A stretch of 64,000 nt of DNA from Flavisolibacter amylovorans (GCF_039541815.1 NZ_BAABGY010000007.1:310001-374000); one strand, 5' to 3'. Counted from the first letter of the stretch, positions 7,355 through 16,635 are shown. A program made the numbers and translations. The notes: a model not told the origin generated them from the sequence alone.

Positions 7355-7921
7355 TTACCAATTCGAAAACAGGCGGTTGAAAATATCGTCCGTCAGGTTG
7401 CGGATTATTTCTTCCGACAGCGCAGCTTCAGCCTGTTGCAGGGAAAGCGAGGCGCCGAAGTCGAACGGGCGGTTGATGTCATATTCGACCGGAGGGCTGT
7501 TCGGGTTGCGGTTGTTGGTGAGGGAAATGTGGACCGTGATGGTGAGGCGGTTCAGGTTTGCCTCTTTGTTGGAAATACCTGACGTCGTCACGGCGTAATC
7601 GGTCACGACGGCTTTTACGTCGTAGTCGGCGTTGTCGGCATTGGTGAGCGAGAGGCGCGTCTGGCCCTGGATTTTGCGGCGAAGGCGCTCGGAGAGGGCG
7701 GGGCTCAGCTGCGGGTTCACATAAGGCGCCTTATTGTCGATGTATTGGATGCGGATGCTCTTGATGGAGTCGGGGATCGCCACGTCGCGGAAGCTGTAAA
7801 CGCCGCAGGAGCTGTTCGTGAACGCGATCGCCAGCAACAGCACGAGCGCGAGCACCGGGGACCAGCGTTTCAGCGAATGGTGAATGGTCAATGGTGAATG
7901 CGTTTTCTTCCCGTTCAACAT
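7355..7921 (-). CDS. lptE: LPS-assembly lipoprotein LptE homolog
   Basis: This 188-residue protein starts at ATG 7921. A long basic N-region (MLNGKKTHS...), then a hydrophobic core (21-34), leads to Cys39 in TNSSCGVYSF, the lipidation site. The mature part has the LptE-like pattern (GVYSFRD, IRIQYIDNKAP, LTITVHISL). LptE plugs the LptD barrel in the outer membrane during LPS export. Part of the N-region (HSPLTIHHSL) is encoded by a four-unit heptamer array (7875-7902), so the leader has been lengthened by a repeat. A TAGCTTTG box lies at 7957-7964 on the minus strand. Confidence 0.82.
   Translation of the reverse strand: MLNGKKTHSPLTIHHSLKRWSPVLALVLLLAIAFTNSSCGVYSFRDVAIPDSIKSIRIQYIDNKAPYVNPQLSPALSERLRRKIQGQTRLSLTNADNADYDVKAVVTDYAVTTSGISNKEANLNRLTITVHISLTNNRNPNSPPVEYDINRPFDFGASLSLQQAEAALSEEIIRNLTDDIFNRLFSNW
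7875..7902. repeat. heptamer array inside the lptE leader (4 units)
   Basis: The units are GAATGGT GAATGGT CAATGGT GAATGCG. They read as the complement of the array at 8010-8037, forming an inverted pair on either side of the lptE promoter region. The array is translated as part of the LptE signal-peptide N-region. Confidence 0.8.
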
Positions 7922-7956
7922 ATCGTTTATAAAATGTATTTGCCGATAATTTTTTC

Positions 7957-7964
7957 CAAAGCTA
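7957..7964 (-). promoter_or_regulatory. -7 box of lptE
   Basis: TAGCTTTG on the minus strand matches the Bacteroidota consensus TAnnTTTG and lies 35 bases upstream of the lptE ATG. Confidence 0.5.
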
Positions 7965-8009
7965 AACGACGCTTTTCTTAACGAAGCCCTAATTGTGTGG
8001 TGCCTATTG

Positions 8010-8035
8010 ACCATTCACCATTGACCATTCGCCAT

Positions 8036-8037
<2 letters not shown>
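8010..8037. repeat. heptamer array between lptE and the sigma-54 activator (4 units)
   Basis: The in-phase units are ACCATTC ACCATTG ACCATTC GCCATTC. The array lies immediately past the stop of the activator gene and is the reverse complement in kind of the array at 7875-7902. Confidence 0.8.
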
Positions 8038-9286
<1,249 letters not shown>

Positions 9287-9403
9287 TCTGTCGGTTTATG
9301 CTGAGAGTAGTCGCTGTTTCGATGGGGCCGTGCTGGGTCGTGAAGCGTCAGGCGGGAGGTGACGTTTCCGGCGCCAGCACCTTCTTCTGATGCCTCACGA
9401 TGT

Positions 9404-10822
9404 TCAGGAAGCCACCATTTCACCCAAAAGCGTTGCCTGCGTGCATTCGAGTACACGCACCTGCACGTAGTCGCCCGGCTTATGGTTGCCGTTGCCTTTC
9501 GGGAACACGACCACCTTGTTCTGGGAGTTGCGGCCCATCCAGTCGGCCTCGCTGCGCTTCGACGGCGCCTCGATCAGCACGTTAAAGGTCCGGCCAATGT
9601 CTTTGCGGTTGTGCTCCAGCGAGAGGCGGTTCTGTAATTCTACGATCTCCTTAAGACGCCGCTTCTTGACGTCCTCGGGTATATCGTCTTTGTAGCGACG
9701 CTGGGCCAGGGTGCCGGGGCGCTCGCTGTAGAAGAACATATAGCTCATCGCGTACTGCGCGTGCTCCATCATCGAAAGGGTGTCCTGGTGGTCTTCTTCC
9801 GTTTCGGTGCAGAAGCCGGCAATGACGTCGGACGATAGTGCGCAATCGGGCATGATGGCGCGGATGCGGTCTACCTTGGCGGCGTACCACTCGCGTGTAT
9901 AGGTGCGGTTCATCAGCTGCAGCACGCGGGTGGAGCCGCTTTGCAGGGGCAGGTGAATGTACTTGCAGATGTTCTCGTACTTCGCCATCGTGTGCACCAC
10001 CTCGTCGGTGATGTCTTTCGGGTGCGAGGTGGAGAAGCGCACGCGCAGCTCGGGCGAGAGCAGCGCCACTTCTTCCAGCAGCATCGCAAAAGTCACGGGT
10101 GTACCGCCGTCGGGGGTATAGTAATACGAGTCCACATTCTGGCCCAGGAGCGTCACTTCGCGGTAGCCGTTTCGCAGCAGCTCCCGGCATTCGTTGAGGA
10201 TCGACACGTGGTCGCGGCTACGCTCGCGGCCGCGGGTGAAAGGCACCACACAGAAGGAGCACATATTGTTGCAGCCGCGCATGATGGAAACGAAGGCCGT
10301 AATGCCGTTGGAGTTGAGGCGCACCGGCGCGATGTCGGCGTAGGTCTCTTCGCGGCTCAGGAGCACGTTCACGCCTTTCTGGCCGCCGTCGGCCTCCTCG
10401 ATGAGCTGGGGGAGCGTCCGGTAGGCGTCGGGACCCACCACGATATCGACGAGCTTTTCCTCTTCCAGGAACTTGCTTTTGAGGCGCTCGGCCATGCAGC
10501 CCAGCACGCCTACGAGGGTGGCCGGGCGCTGCTGCTTCAGCTTGCGGAACTCGGTGAGGCGCTTGCGCACGGTTTGCTCGGCCTTTTCGCGGATGGAGCA
10601 GGTGTTGAGCAGGATGAGGTCGGCCTCCTCGAAGTTGCGGGTAGCGCCAAAGCCCTGCTCGGAGAGGATGGAGGCCACGATCTCCGAGTCGGAGAAGTTC
10701 ATCTGGCAGCCATAGCTCTCGATATAAAAACGGCGCTTAAAGGTGTTGGGGTCCTGTGCAAAGGGGGCATAGGCCTCGCCCTGACGCCCTTCATCGATCA
10801 CTTTTTCGGTCAATTCCAGCAT
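9404..10822 (-). CDS. miaB: tRNA-2-methylthio-N6-dimethylallyladenosine synthase MiaB
   Basis: This 472-residue protein starts at ATG 10822 (MLELTEK). The N-terminal UPF0004 domain holds Cys39 (YGCQMNF), Cys75 (NTCSIRE) and Cys109 (LGCMAE), ligands of the auxiliary cluster. The radical-SAM cluster is bound by Cys184, Cys188 and Cys191 (RGCNNMCSFCVVP). A TRAM domain closes the protein. MiaB adds the methylthio group at C2 of i6A37 in tRNAs reading UNN codons. The residues after MRGCNNMCSFC and the presence of NTCSIREKAEQ fit MiaB rather than RimO. A TATCTTTG box at 10841-10848 lies 18 bases upstream. Confidence 0.93.
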   Translation of the reverse strand: MLELTEKVIDEGRQGEAYAPFAQDPNTFKRRFYIESYGCQMNFSDSEIVASILSEQGFGATRNFEEADLILLNTCSIREKAEQTVRKRLTEFRKLKQQRPATLVGVLGCMAERLKSKFLEEEKLVDIVVGPDAYRTLPQLIEEADGGQKGVNVLLSREETYADIAPVRLNSNGITAFVSIMRGCNNMCSFCVVPFTRGRERSRDHVSILNECRELLRNGYREVTLLGQNVDSYYYTPDGGTPVTFAMLLEEVALLSPELRVRFSTSHPKDITDEVVHTMAKYENICKYIHLPLQSGSTRVLQLMNRTYTREWYAAKVDRIRAIMPDCALSSDVIAGFCTETEEDHQDTLSMMEHAQYAMSYMFFYSERPGTLAQRRYKDDIPEDVKKRRLKEIVELQNRLSLEHNRKDIGRTFNVLIEAPSKRSEADWMGRNSQNKVVVFPKGNGNHKPGDYVQVRVLECTQATLLGEMVAS

Positions 10823-10840
10823 AACACGGTTTCTGAGCGG

Positions 10841-10848
10841 CAAAGATA
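10841..10848 (-). promoter_or_regulatory. -7 box of miaB
   Basis: TATCTTTG on the minus strand is a perfect TAnnTTTG match, 18 bases upstream of the chosen start. It supports ATG 10822 rather than the in-frame upstream ATG at 10843, which would overlap the box. Confidence 0.65.
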
Positions 10849-10900
10849 ACGGATGCCGGCTCAGTAAGTGACATTCTGGCAGATTTTTAGGAAATCGAAC

Positions 10901-11413
10901 CTAGGGCAAATAGAGCTTCAGGCGGGTGGCCAGCCAGCTTTCCTTTACCGGCACGAGCCATTTTGTTTCGAGCTCCTGCCGTGTACCTACCGTGTTGTTG
11001 AAATACAGCGTGTCGGGCGTGATCAAGCCTGCGGTGAGGGCGGGCTGCAGCTGCGCCATCGGGATCGTCTCGATCTTTTCCTTTACCACGAAGGCAAGGT
11101 GGGTGCGGTTAAAGAAGTCGACATTGAATTGTTTGCCCAGCTCCTGTACGAAATGCACCGAAGAATCGGTGCTGCAGCCCGACACGCCCGCCGCGCGCTC
11201 GTCGGCCATCAGCACGAGAAACTGACCGAACAGCAGGTTGCCGTATGCCTTCACTTTCGCCCCGTGTGAGCGCCACTGCGCGCAGAATTCTTCGATCCTA
11301 GGCTCCATCTCAAGGGCTTCGGACATAAAGAAGCGGCGGTTGCTCTGGTAGATCCAGACCCGCGAGTCGGGGGCGAAGTCTTCGGGAAGGAGGTGCCGGA
11401 ATTCAAGGTTCAT
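10901..11413 (-). CDS. conserved hypothetical protein (Bacteroidota, often mislabelled ABC transporter ATPase)
   Basis: This 170-residue soluble protein shows no Walker A, signature motif or other nucleotide-binding feature, despite the database label that I recall for this family. Visible segments are RVWIYQSNRRF near residue 20, EFCAQWRSHGAKVKAYGNLL (about 43-62), a Cys in VSGCSTDSSVHFVQ, and the C-terminal LVPVKESWLATRLKLYLP. It is conserved across Bacteroidota in my recollection and is of unknown function, probably cytosolic. Its start is fixed by a TAGCTTTG box ending 4 bases before the ATG. Confidence 0.78.
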   Translation of the reverse strand: MNLEFRHLLPEDFAPDSRVWIYQSNRRFFMSEALEMEPRIEEFCAQWRSHGAKVKAYGNLLFGQFLVLMADERAAGVSGCSTDSSVHFVQELGKQFNVDFFNRTHLAFVVKEKIETIPMAQLQPALTAGLITPDTLYFNNTVGTRQELETKWLVPVKESWLATRLKLYLP

Positions 11414-11417
11414 GGCG

Positions 11418-11425
11418 CAAAGCTA
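11418..11425 (-). promoter_or_regulatory. -7 box 4 nt before start (leaderless type)
   Basis: TAGCTTTG on the minus strand is followed by CGCC and then the ATG at 11413. An octamer array begins 1 base upstream of the box. Confidence 0.7.
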
Positions 11426-11426
11426 G

Positions 11427-11466
11427 GTATTGGTTTATTTGTCTAGTGGTCTATTTGTATATTGGT
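11427..11466. repeat. octamer array (5 units) abutting a -7 box
   Basis: The in-phase units are GTATTGGT TTATTTGT CTAGTGGT CTATTTGT ATATTGGT. Read in the direction of the minus-strand gene they become ACCAATA/ACAAATA words, the same family and orientation as upstream of ribF and purM. Confidence 0.8.
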
Positions 11467-11583
11467 AAGGTAGCGTCTGCGTGCGGGCATGCTCTCCAGG
11501 ATCGTTCCACTCGCTGCCCGGTCCGGCAGGTGTAACATGAATAACGGGGCGTAGTAGACGAAGAAATCTTAGATCTATAAGCA

Positions 11584-11639
11584 AATCCTAAATCCGAAAT
11601 CCAAAATCTGAGATCCGCGATCTGCGATCTGAGATCCCT
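11584..11639. repeat. heptamer array (8 units) at the 3' end of the broken membrane gene
   Basis: Eight in-phase heptamers: AATCCTA AATCCGA AATCCAA AATCTGA GATCCGC GATCTGC GATCTGA GATCCCT. Each keeps an (A/G)AT(C) core while the last two or three bases drift. The array touches the stop codon of the gene at 11639. Confidence 0.85.
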
Positions 11640-12256
11640 CAGGGGCGTTCGAGCTGCCAGTCGTCTACGATCCAGGTGCCGAGCAGTCCGGGGCGTGCAG
11701 TAACCACCACGCGGTAGTCCGAAGGATTTTCTGACCCATAGGGTTTCGTGTATGCGGAGGCCGTGGGCAGGTCCGTACGGCGTCCCTCGAATTCTACTTC
11801 AATCCCGGGGTTGCGCCGTAGGCGGAACCGGACGACGCGGCACTCCAACGACTTTGGCTGCGCGCCGACGGCTGCCCGCAGGTTGATGCGTTCAAAGAGC
11901 ACGGTGCCGGCCGCTCCAAGCACAAAGAACCCGAGCACGGCACCAAGCAGGCCGAGCAGGACGACCATCGTCCAGGCTTTGCCCCGCTGCGTTCCTTCCC
12001 TAAAGCGCGCGCTGATGTCGGACCGGAGCCAGAGCAGCAGGAGGGGGATTCCGAGCAGGGCGGGGAGCACGTGCAGGAGAAGGTACTAGGTGGTGTTGCC
12101 GCCGATTTGGAGGTAGCCGAAAAAGCGCTGGTAGGCGATCACAAAAACGATGGCGAGCAGCACGATCCAGTGGAACCGGCGATCTACCGTTTGGATGAGC
12201 CGGGCTTCATTGCGGTCCTTTTGGCCGCGCTGCACTTTTTTAGATAAGGAATGCAT
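11639..12256 (-). pseudogene. small membrane protein interrupted by an in-frame amber codon
   Basis: Read through one TAG at 12088-12086, the frame from ATG 12256 to the stop at 11639 encodes about 205 residues. It matches the 199-residue protein just upstream along its whole length: KK.QRGQK at the N-terminus, a first membrane segment, QIGG against QVGG directly before the break, a second membrane segment (PLLLLWLRSD), LE CRV against LE CPV, and the end RPGLLGTWIVDDW against RPALLGTWLVEDW. Without read-through there are two pieces: 56 residues (12086-12256) and 143 residues from a GTG at 12070. It is probably a recently inactivated tandem duplicate. Sequencing error or suppression cannot be excluded. 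Confidence 0.75.
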
Positions 12257-12355
12257 ATCGGGTAGATCTTGTACGGCCGGTTCCCGCTGCGGGTTTCCAA
12301 GTGCCGGGAAGATTGCCAGGAGTTGCCGATTCCGCAAATGGGTGGCGTGCCGCAC

Positions 12356-12955
12356 TCAGCGATGGCTCTGCAGGTCCCAATCCTCCACGAGCCAGGTGCC
12401 TAGCAGCGCGGGGCGGGCTTTCAGAACGATGAAGTGTCCTTCGGGCGATTCGTCTTCGTACAGCTCGCGCCAGGAGTTTACCATGGGCACCTGCTCGAGT
12501 CCTCCCTGGAAGCGGTACCAGATCTTCGGGTTTTTGCTGGTGGAGAAGGATTCGACCGGACACTCCAGCGTTTCCGTTGGACGGCCTCCCGTCACCGATC
12601 GGTTGACCAGGTCCCAGGCTACCTCGATCGGAAAGCCTACGACGAGGTAGCTGACGACCGCGCCTTTTGCCAGCTGCAGGAACGCCATGACGATTTTTTC
12701 AAACCAGTTGAGGCCATCGAAGGATTTCAGCAGCGCGTTCCGTTGCCAGTACCCGAGCAACAGCAGGCCCGTCGCGACCGGGATGAAAAAGACCAGTGCC
12801 CGGTACAAATTGCTGCCGCCTACCTGGTGGATGCGGACAGAGAGCCGGTACACCACGAACAGCAGGATGACCAGGATCAGGAGCGCATACTGCGTTTTCC
12901 CGCTCCCGTTGCCCTTTTGCGATCGTTGTTGTTTCACCTTAACCGAGTGACCCAT
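12356..12955 (-). CDS. small two-to-four-helix membrane protein, intact member of a tandem pair
   Basis: This 199-residue protein starts at ATG 12955 (MGHSVKVKQQ). A basic N-terminus is followed by hydrophobic segments at about 22-38, 50-68 and 88-112, then a soluble C-terminal domain. That domain contains LECPVESFSTSKNPKIWYRF and the end ARPALLGTWLVEDWDL. The soluble part resembles DUF3592-like proteins in general form, but this is weak. The next gene downstream is a paralog broken by an amber codon. No function is known; cell-envelope location is inferred from the helices. Confidence 0.7.
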   Translation of the reverse strand: MGHSVKVKQQRSQKGNGSGKTQYALLILVILLFVVYRLSVRIHQVGGSNLYRALVFFIPVATGLLLLGYWQRNALLKSFDGLNWFEKIVMAFLQLAKGAVVSYLVVGFPIEVAWDLVNRSVTGGRPTETLECPVESFSTSKNPKIWYRFQGGLEQVPMVNSWRELYEDESPEGHFIVLKARPALLGTWLVEDWDLQSHR

Positions 12956-13026
12956 GGCTGTACCTGATGTGATTCCAGTAAGCAAGCGGCACCACAATGG
13001 CCGCTAACAGGCAACATCAAACAAGC

Positions 13027-13806
13027 TTACTCCATACTTGCCGCTACGAGCTCGGCCACGTCGAGCACCTGCACGTCGCCTTCTTTCTCGTGGTTCTTGA
13101 CGCCATCGGTAAGCATCGTATTGCAGAACGGACAGGCGGCGGCCACGATCTGGGCGCCGGTATCGATGGCCTCCGACGCACGCTCAATGTTGATGCGCAC
13201 ATCGCCCTTCTCTTCCTCCTTGAACATCTGCGCTCCGCCGGCGCCGCAGCAGAGGCCGTTCTTGCGGCAGCGCTTCATCTCGATGAGCTCGGCGTCGAGG
13301 GCTTCGAGCACCTGGCGCGGCGCTTCATAGATGTCGTTGCCGCGGCCCAGGTAGCAGGAATCGTGGTAGGTGATCTTGCGGCCCTTGAACGTTTCGCCGG
13401 CTTTCATGCGGATCTTGCCGGCGTTGATCAGCTCCTGCAGGTAGGTGGTGTGGTGCACCACCTCGTAGTTGCCGCCCAGCACGGGGTATTCGTTCTTGAA
13501 GATGTTGAAGCAGTGCGGGCAGGTGGTCACGATGCGCTTCACTGCGTAGTTGTTCAGGGTCTGGATGTTCTGGTAGGCCATCATCTGGAACAGGAACTCG
13601 TTGCCGGCACGGCGGGCCGGGTCGCCGGTGCAGAGCTCCTCGGGACCCAGGATGGCGAAGGACACACCCACCTTGTGCAGGATGGTGGCAAAGGCTTTCG
13701 TGATCTTTTGTGCCCGCCCGTCGAAAGAGCCGGCGCAGCCGACCCAGAACAACACTTCGGGCGTTTCCCCGGCAGCCGTCAGTTCGGCCATGGTACGTAC
13801 CAGCAT
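13027..13806 (-). CDS. CCG-domain Fe-S protein, HdrB/GlpC-like
   Basis: This 259-residue soluble protein has two cysteine-rich CCG domains. The first has VGCAGSFDGRAQK and TTCPHCFNIFKNEYP. The second has SCYLGRGNDIY, LCCGAGGAQMF and ACPFCNTMLTDG. Such domains bind non-cubane or linear Fe-S clusters in heterodisulfide reductase HdrB and in LutA/GlpC-type proteins. In many Bacteroidota the partner is a membrane protein with two 4Fe-4S motifs; a gene of exactly that type is found at 17684-19027, about 4 kb away. Electron transfer between quinone or cytosolic thiols is inferred; the substrate is unknown. Confidence 0.85.
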   Translation of the reverse strand: MLVRTMAELTAAGETPEVLFWVGCAGSFDGRAQKITKAFATILHKVGVSFAILGPEELCTGDPARRAGNEFLFQMMAYQNIQTLNNYAVKRIVTTCPHCFNIFKNEYPVLGGNYEVVHHTTYLQELINAGKIRMKAGETFKGRKITYHDSCYLGRGNDIYEAPRQVLEALDAELIEMKRCRKNGLCCGAGGAQMFKEEEKGDVRINIERASEAIDTGAQIVAAACPFCNTMLTDGVKNHEKEGDVQVLDVAELVAASME

Positions 13807-14042
13807 AGAAAGGATTTAGTGATCTAGGATCGCAGATGTCAGATCTGTTTTATCCAAACAACCGTGCAACCCCTATGTTCGTTTGGGCCCAAAAATAGGG
13901 GATAACAGCGCTATTCGTGGATTGGTCTGTTTGTCTGATGGTCCAGGGTTAAGCTGTTTCGCCACGCACCGTTTATCGAAACCGTACTGTCATCCAACCG
14001 GTATCCCCATGAACCTCCCGCCCAACCTCCTTCATTCCTCAT

Positions 14043-14129
14043 TACCCCATCACCCCATTAGCCCATCAGCACATTACCCCATCAGCATATTCGCCATCAG
14101 CACATTACCCCATTAGCACATTAGCCCAT
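14043..14129. repeat. octamer array (11 units) directly upstream of a -7 box
   Basis: The units alternate among TACCCCAT, CACCCCAT, TAGCCCAT, CAGCACAT, CAGCATAT and TAGCACAT, in phase apart from one 7-nt unit at 14091-14097. The last unit ends at 14129 and the -7 box TATCTTTG starts at 14130. Confidence 0.85.
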
Positions 14130-14137
14130 TATCTTTG
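14130..14137 (+). promoter_or_regulatory. -7 box 7 nt before start (leaderless type)
   Basis: TATCTTTG matches TAnnTTTG exactly and is followed by CTCGCCC and then ATG 14145. There is no room for a ribosome-binding leader. Confidence 0.7.
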
Positions 14138-14144
14138 CTCGCCC

Positions 14145-15191
14145 ATGACAAAATTCCTCGACCGCCTGACCAACTGGGAGCAATGGCCGTTCTGGATGCG
14201 GTACCTCAACATCACCCCCATGTGGGCCTGGTATTGTATCCGCTCGGGAACGCCCTGGTTCTTTACGCCGTCCAATCCCACATTGACGTTCGGCGGCTTC
14301 GAGGGAGAGAGCAAGCGCGAGATGTACGAGCAACTGCCCCCGGGTACTTTTCCCGACACCATCTACATCGAGCCGTATCGCCCCTTCGCCGGGGTGCAGG
14401 CTCAGGTGGAGGCCGGTGGGTTTTCTTTTCCCTTCATCGTAAAGCCCGACGTGGGCATGGCCGGCATCCTGTTCCGGAAGATCCATAGCTGGGAGGAGCT
14501 GGCAGCCTACCACGCGCAGATGCCGGTCGACTACATCGTGCAGACCCTCATACCTTTCGACATCGAGTACAGCATCTTTTATTACCGCTATCCCGGGGAG
14601 CAACGCGGCACCATCACGGGCTTCCTGCAAAAGGAGCCGATGAGCGTCACGGGCGACGGGCAGCGTTCGCTGCGGCAGCTTATGGAAGCGCATCCGAAGG
14701 CGAAGTACCGGCTCGACGAACTCTTTACCAAGCATGAAGCGACACTTGAAGAAATACTGCCTGCCGGCGAGAAGCGCTTCCTGACCTATGCCGCCAACCT
14801 GAACCGCGGCGGGCACTTCATCAACCTGCACGATGCCATTGACGAAGCGCTGCTGTCGGTAGTGGATGGGCTGAATCAGTACTCCAGGGAGTTTTACTAC
14901 GGCCGCTACGACCTGAAGGCGGCTTCGCTCGAAGACCTGAAGTCGGGGCGTAACTTCCTGCTGCTCGAGTACAACGGCTCGGGCGCCGAGCCCAACCATG
15001 TGTATAATTGCGGGATGCGCCTGCGTGATGCCCACCGGGAAATCCTCCGCCACTGGAAGGCGCTTTACGAGATATCCGCCGCCAACCGCCGGCGGGGCAT
15101 CGAGCCCTGGGCGCTCCGGAAAGGCTGGCGCTTCCTGAAAGAGGCGGGGCGGCACTTCAAAAAACTCAAGGAGCTCGACGAGCGGGTATAG
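14145..15191 (+). CDS. ATP-grasp fold protein (D-alanine-D-alanine ligase-like)
   Basis: This 348-residue soluble protein has an ATP-grasp core. FPFIVKPDVGMAG (about 95-107) is the first nucleotide-binding strand with its Lys, DYIVQTLIPFDIEYSIFYYR supplies the next strands, and NFLLLEYNGSGAEPNH (about 275-290) provides the Mg-binding Glu and Asn. The C-terminus is Arg/Lys rich. Proteins of this kind are often labelled D-alanine-D-alanine ligase, but the N-terminal domain of true Ddl is missing, so peptidoglycan ligation is unlikely. A carboxylate-amine ligase reaction with an unknown substrate is the safer call. It is followed by a LysE-type exporter. Confidence 0.72.
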   Translation: MTKFLDRLTNWEQWPFWMRYLNITPMWAWYCIRSGTPWFFTPSNPTLTFGGFEGESKREMYEQLPPGTFPDTIYIEPYRPFAGVQAQVEAGGFSFPFIVKPDVGMAGILFRKIHSWEELAAYHAQMPVDYIVQTLIPFDIEYSIFYYRYPGEQRGTITGFLQKEPMSVTGDGQRSLRQLMEAHPKAKYRLDELFTKHEATLEEILPAGEKRFLTYAANLNRGGHFINLHDAIDEALLSVVDGLNQYSREFYYGRYDLKAASLEDLKSGRNFLLLEYNGSGAEPNHVYNCGMRLRDAHREILRHWKALYEISAANRRRGIEPWALRKGWRFLKEAGRHFKKLKELDERV

Positions 15192-15202
15192 AAGCATAGA
15201 CC

Positions 15203-15288
15203 AGAAACACGGATGGCACCGATCGGGCGAATCCGTACGGATCAAACCCGTTTCGATCGGTGCCGCCCGTCCGGTCCGTGTTCTTTCT
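15203..15288. repeat. long imperfect inverted repeat (CACGGATGG-type)
   Basis: AGAAACACGGATGGCACCG with GATCG at 15203-15225 is complementary, with one interruption, to CGATCGGTGCC...TCCGTGTTCTTTCT at 15254-15288. The centre contains further GGAT/ATCC words. It fills the gap between the ATP-grasp and LysE genes and could fold as a hairpin in the transcript. Confidence 0.75.
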
Positions 15289-15337
15289 CTCACCGGGTAG
15301 CAACAGATTCCCTTATTTTCGGCCCCCAACCGGTTGC

Positions 15338-16063
15338 ATGCCCAAACTCCTGCGCATATTCATCACGGGAATGTTCATCTCCTTCCTGGGCTCGCTGCCG
15401 CTGGGCACCCTCAACGTGGCAGCCACGCAGATCGCCATTTACAAGGGCGTAGCGGCAGCCCTCTGGTTTTCGTCCGGCTCGCTCGCGGTGGAGGTCGTAT
15501 ATGTACGGCTCTCGCTCGTGGCTATGGACTGGGTGCGCCGGCAGAAGCGCCTGTTCCGCATACTCGAATGGGTGACGCTCGGCATCGTGTTGTTGCTTGC
15601 CGCCTCGAGCTTCTGGGCTGCCTGGCACAGTAGCCAGCCGGGCGCCGGTGAGCCGGTGGCGCCGCCCTACCTGAAGAACACGCTGCACCCTTTCCTGCTC
15701 GGGGTGATCATGAGCGCCGTCAACCCGGTGCAGATCCCCTTCTGGTTTGGATGGAGCACCGTACTGTTCACCAAGAAGATCCTGCTTCCGCGCAACGATC
15801 ATTACAACACCTATATCGGCGGCATCGGTCTCGGTACGCTGATGGGCAACTTCGTGTTCGTGTTCGGCGGCAAGCTGCTTGCGGGCAAGATCGCCGGCAA
15901 CCAGCATATACTCAACTGGGTCATCGGCGGTATTTTTACGGTGACGGCGCTCGTACAGGTCTATAAGATGTGGCGCAACAAAGGCGCGGAGCACCGGATC
16001 GACCATCCCGAGGAGCACACACGTCCCTTCGAAGATGAGGTGGACGATATCCAAAGCTCTTAA
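15338..16063 (+). CDS. LysE/RhtB family translocator
   Basis: This 241-residue membrane protein starts at ATG 15338 (MPKLLRIF). It has about six hydrophobic segments and the family-type N-terminus FISFLGSLPLGTLNVAATQ (about 13-31), then SAVNPVQIPFWFGWS (about 125-139) in the second half. LysE-type proteins export amino acids or related metabolites across the inner membrane. The C-terminal tail is acidic (EEHTRPFEDEVDDI). A TATTTTCG sequence at 15314-15321 may be its -7 box. The substrate cannot be told; the adjacent ATP-grasp gene might make the exported compound, which is speculation. Confidence 0.8.
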   Translation: MPKLLRIFITGMFISFLGSLPLGTLNVAATQIAIYKGVAAALWFSSGSLAVEVVYVRLSLVAMDWVRRQKRLFRILEWVTLGIVLLLAASSFWAAWHSSQPGAGEPVAPPYLKNTLHPFLLGVIMSAVNPVQIPFWFGWSTVLFTKKILLPRNDHYNTYIGGIGLGTLMGNFVFVFGGKLLAGKIAGNQHILNWVIGGIFTVTALVQVYKMWRNKGAEHRIDHPEEHTRPFEDEVDDIQSS

Positions 16064-16075
16064 AACAACTACAAT

Positions 16076-16570
16076 ATGCTGAATCAATCCCTCCTGCCAG
16101 AATTGAAGTACGAGGCGGCCTCCACCCGCCGGATGCTCGAGCGTGTTCCCTTCGACAAATGGAGCTGGAAGCCGCACGAGAAGTCCATGAGCCTGGGCGA
16201 GCTCGCCACCCATGTAGCCGACCTCGTCAACTGGTCGGCCTTTACGCTCGAAACCACGGAGATCAACTGGGCCGAATTCAAATACAACCCGCCCAGGCCT
16301 TCGAATTCGGAAGAACTCCTGGCCATTCACGACAAGAACACCGCGGCATCGGTCAGGGCTCTTGAAGGGGCTACCGACGAACAGCTGATGGCTCCGTGGA
16401 CGATGCGTGCCGGCGACCAGGTCTATTTCACCCTGCCGCGCATCGCCACTATCCGCACCTATGCCTTCAACCACGTGGTGCACCACCGCGGGCAGCTCTC
16501 CGTGTACCTGCGCCTGCTGGGCGTTCCGGTGCCGGGAATGTATGGTCCGACGGCGGATGAACAGGGATGA
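16076..16570 (+). CDS. DinB/YfiT-like four-helix metalloprotein
   Basis: This 164-residue protein has the DinB-superfamily pattern of three metal-ligand histidines: LATHVADLVNW (His near residue 45) and NHVVHHRGQLSVYL (near 133-138). The segment KWSWKPHEKSMSLGEL is typical of the start of such proteins. Some relatives are mycothiol- or bacillithiol-dependent transferases, while most in Bacteroidota have no assigned substrate. It follows the LysE gene by 12 bases, so it is probably co-transcribed. Two further DinB-type genes lie at 52169 and 63083. Confidence 0.85.
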   Translation: MLNQSLLPELKYEAASTRRMLERVPFDKWSWKPHEKSMSLGELATHVADLVNWSAFTLETTEINWAEFKYNPPRPSNSEELLAIHDKNTAASVRALEGATDEQLMAPWTMRAGDQVYFTLPRIATIRTYAFNHVVHHRGQLSVYLRLLGVPVPGMYGPTADEQG

Positions 16571-16604
16571 ATCGTGCAGGGAGAAGCCGCACTACGCGGC
16601 AACA

Positions 16605-16635
16605 AGAGAACGGATGCCAGGGGCATCCGTTCTCT
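16605..16635 (+). terminator. terminator after the DinB gene
   Basis: Perfect stem AGAGAACGGATGCC / GGCATCCGTTCTCT with a 3-base loop, 34 bases past the stop. The tail is only moderately T-rich (GTTTACGG). The core ACGGATGCC stem recurs in the terminator at 17600. Confidence 0.75.

Larger units (their letters stand above)
13807..14144. other. intergenic region with promoter and two kinds of word repeats
   Basis: This 338-base gap between divergent genes holds a GATC-type heptamer remnant (about 13818-13850), a TTGGTCTG/TTTGTCTG octamer remnant (about 13918-13945) and the large octamer array 14043-14129 ending in a -7 box. No coding frame is supported. Confidence 0.6.

Noticed and set aside
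14043..14129. Possible CRISPR array
   Set aside because: Units are only 8 bases, directly adjacent with no spacers, and no cas genes are nearby.
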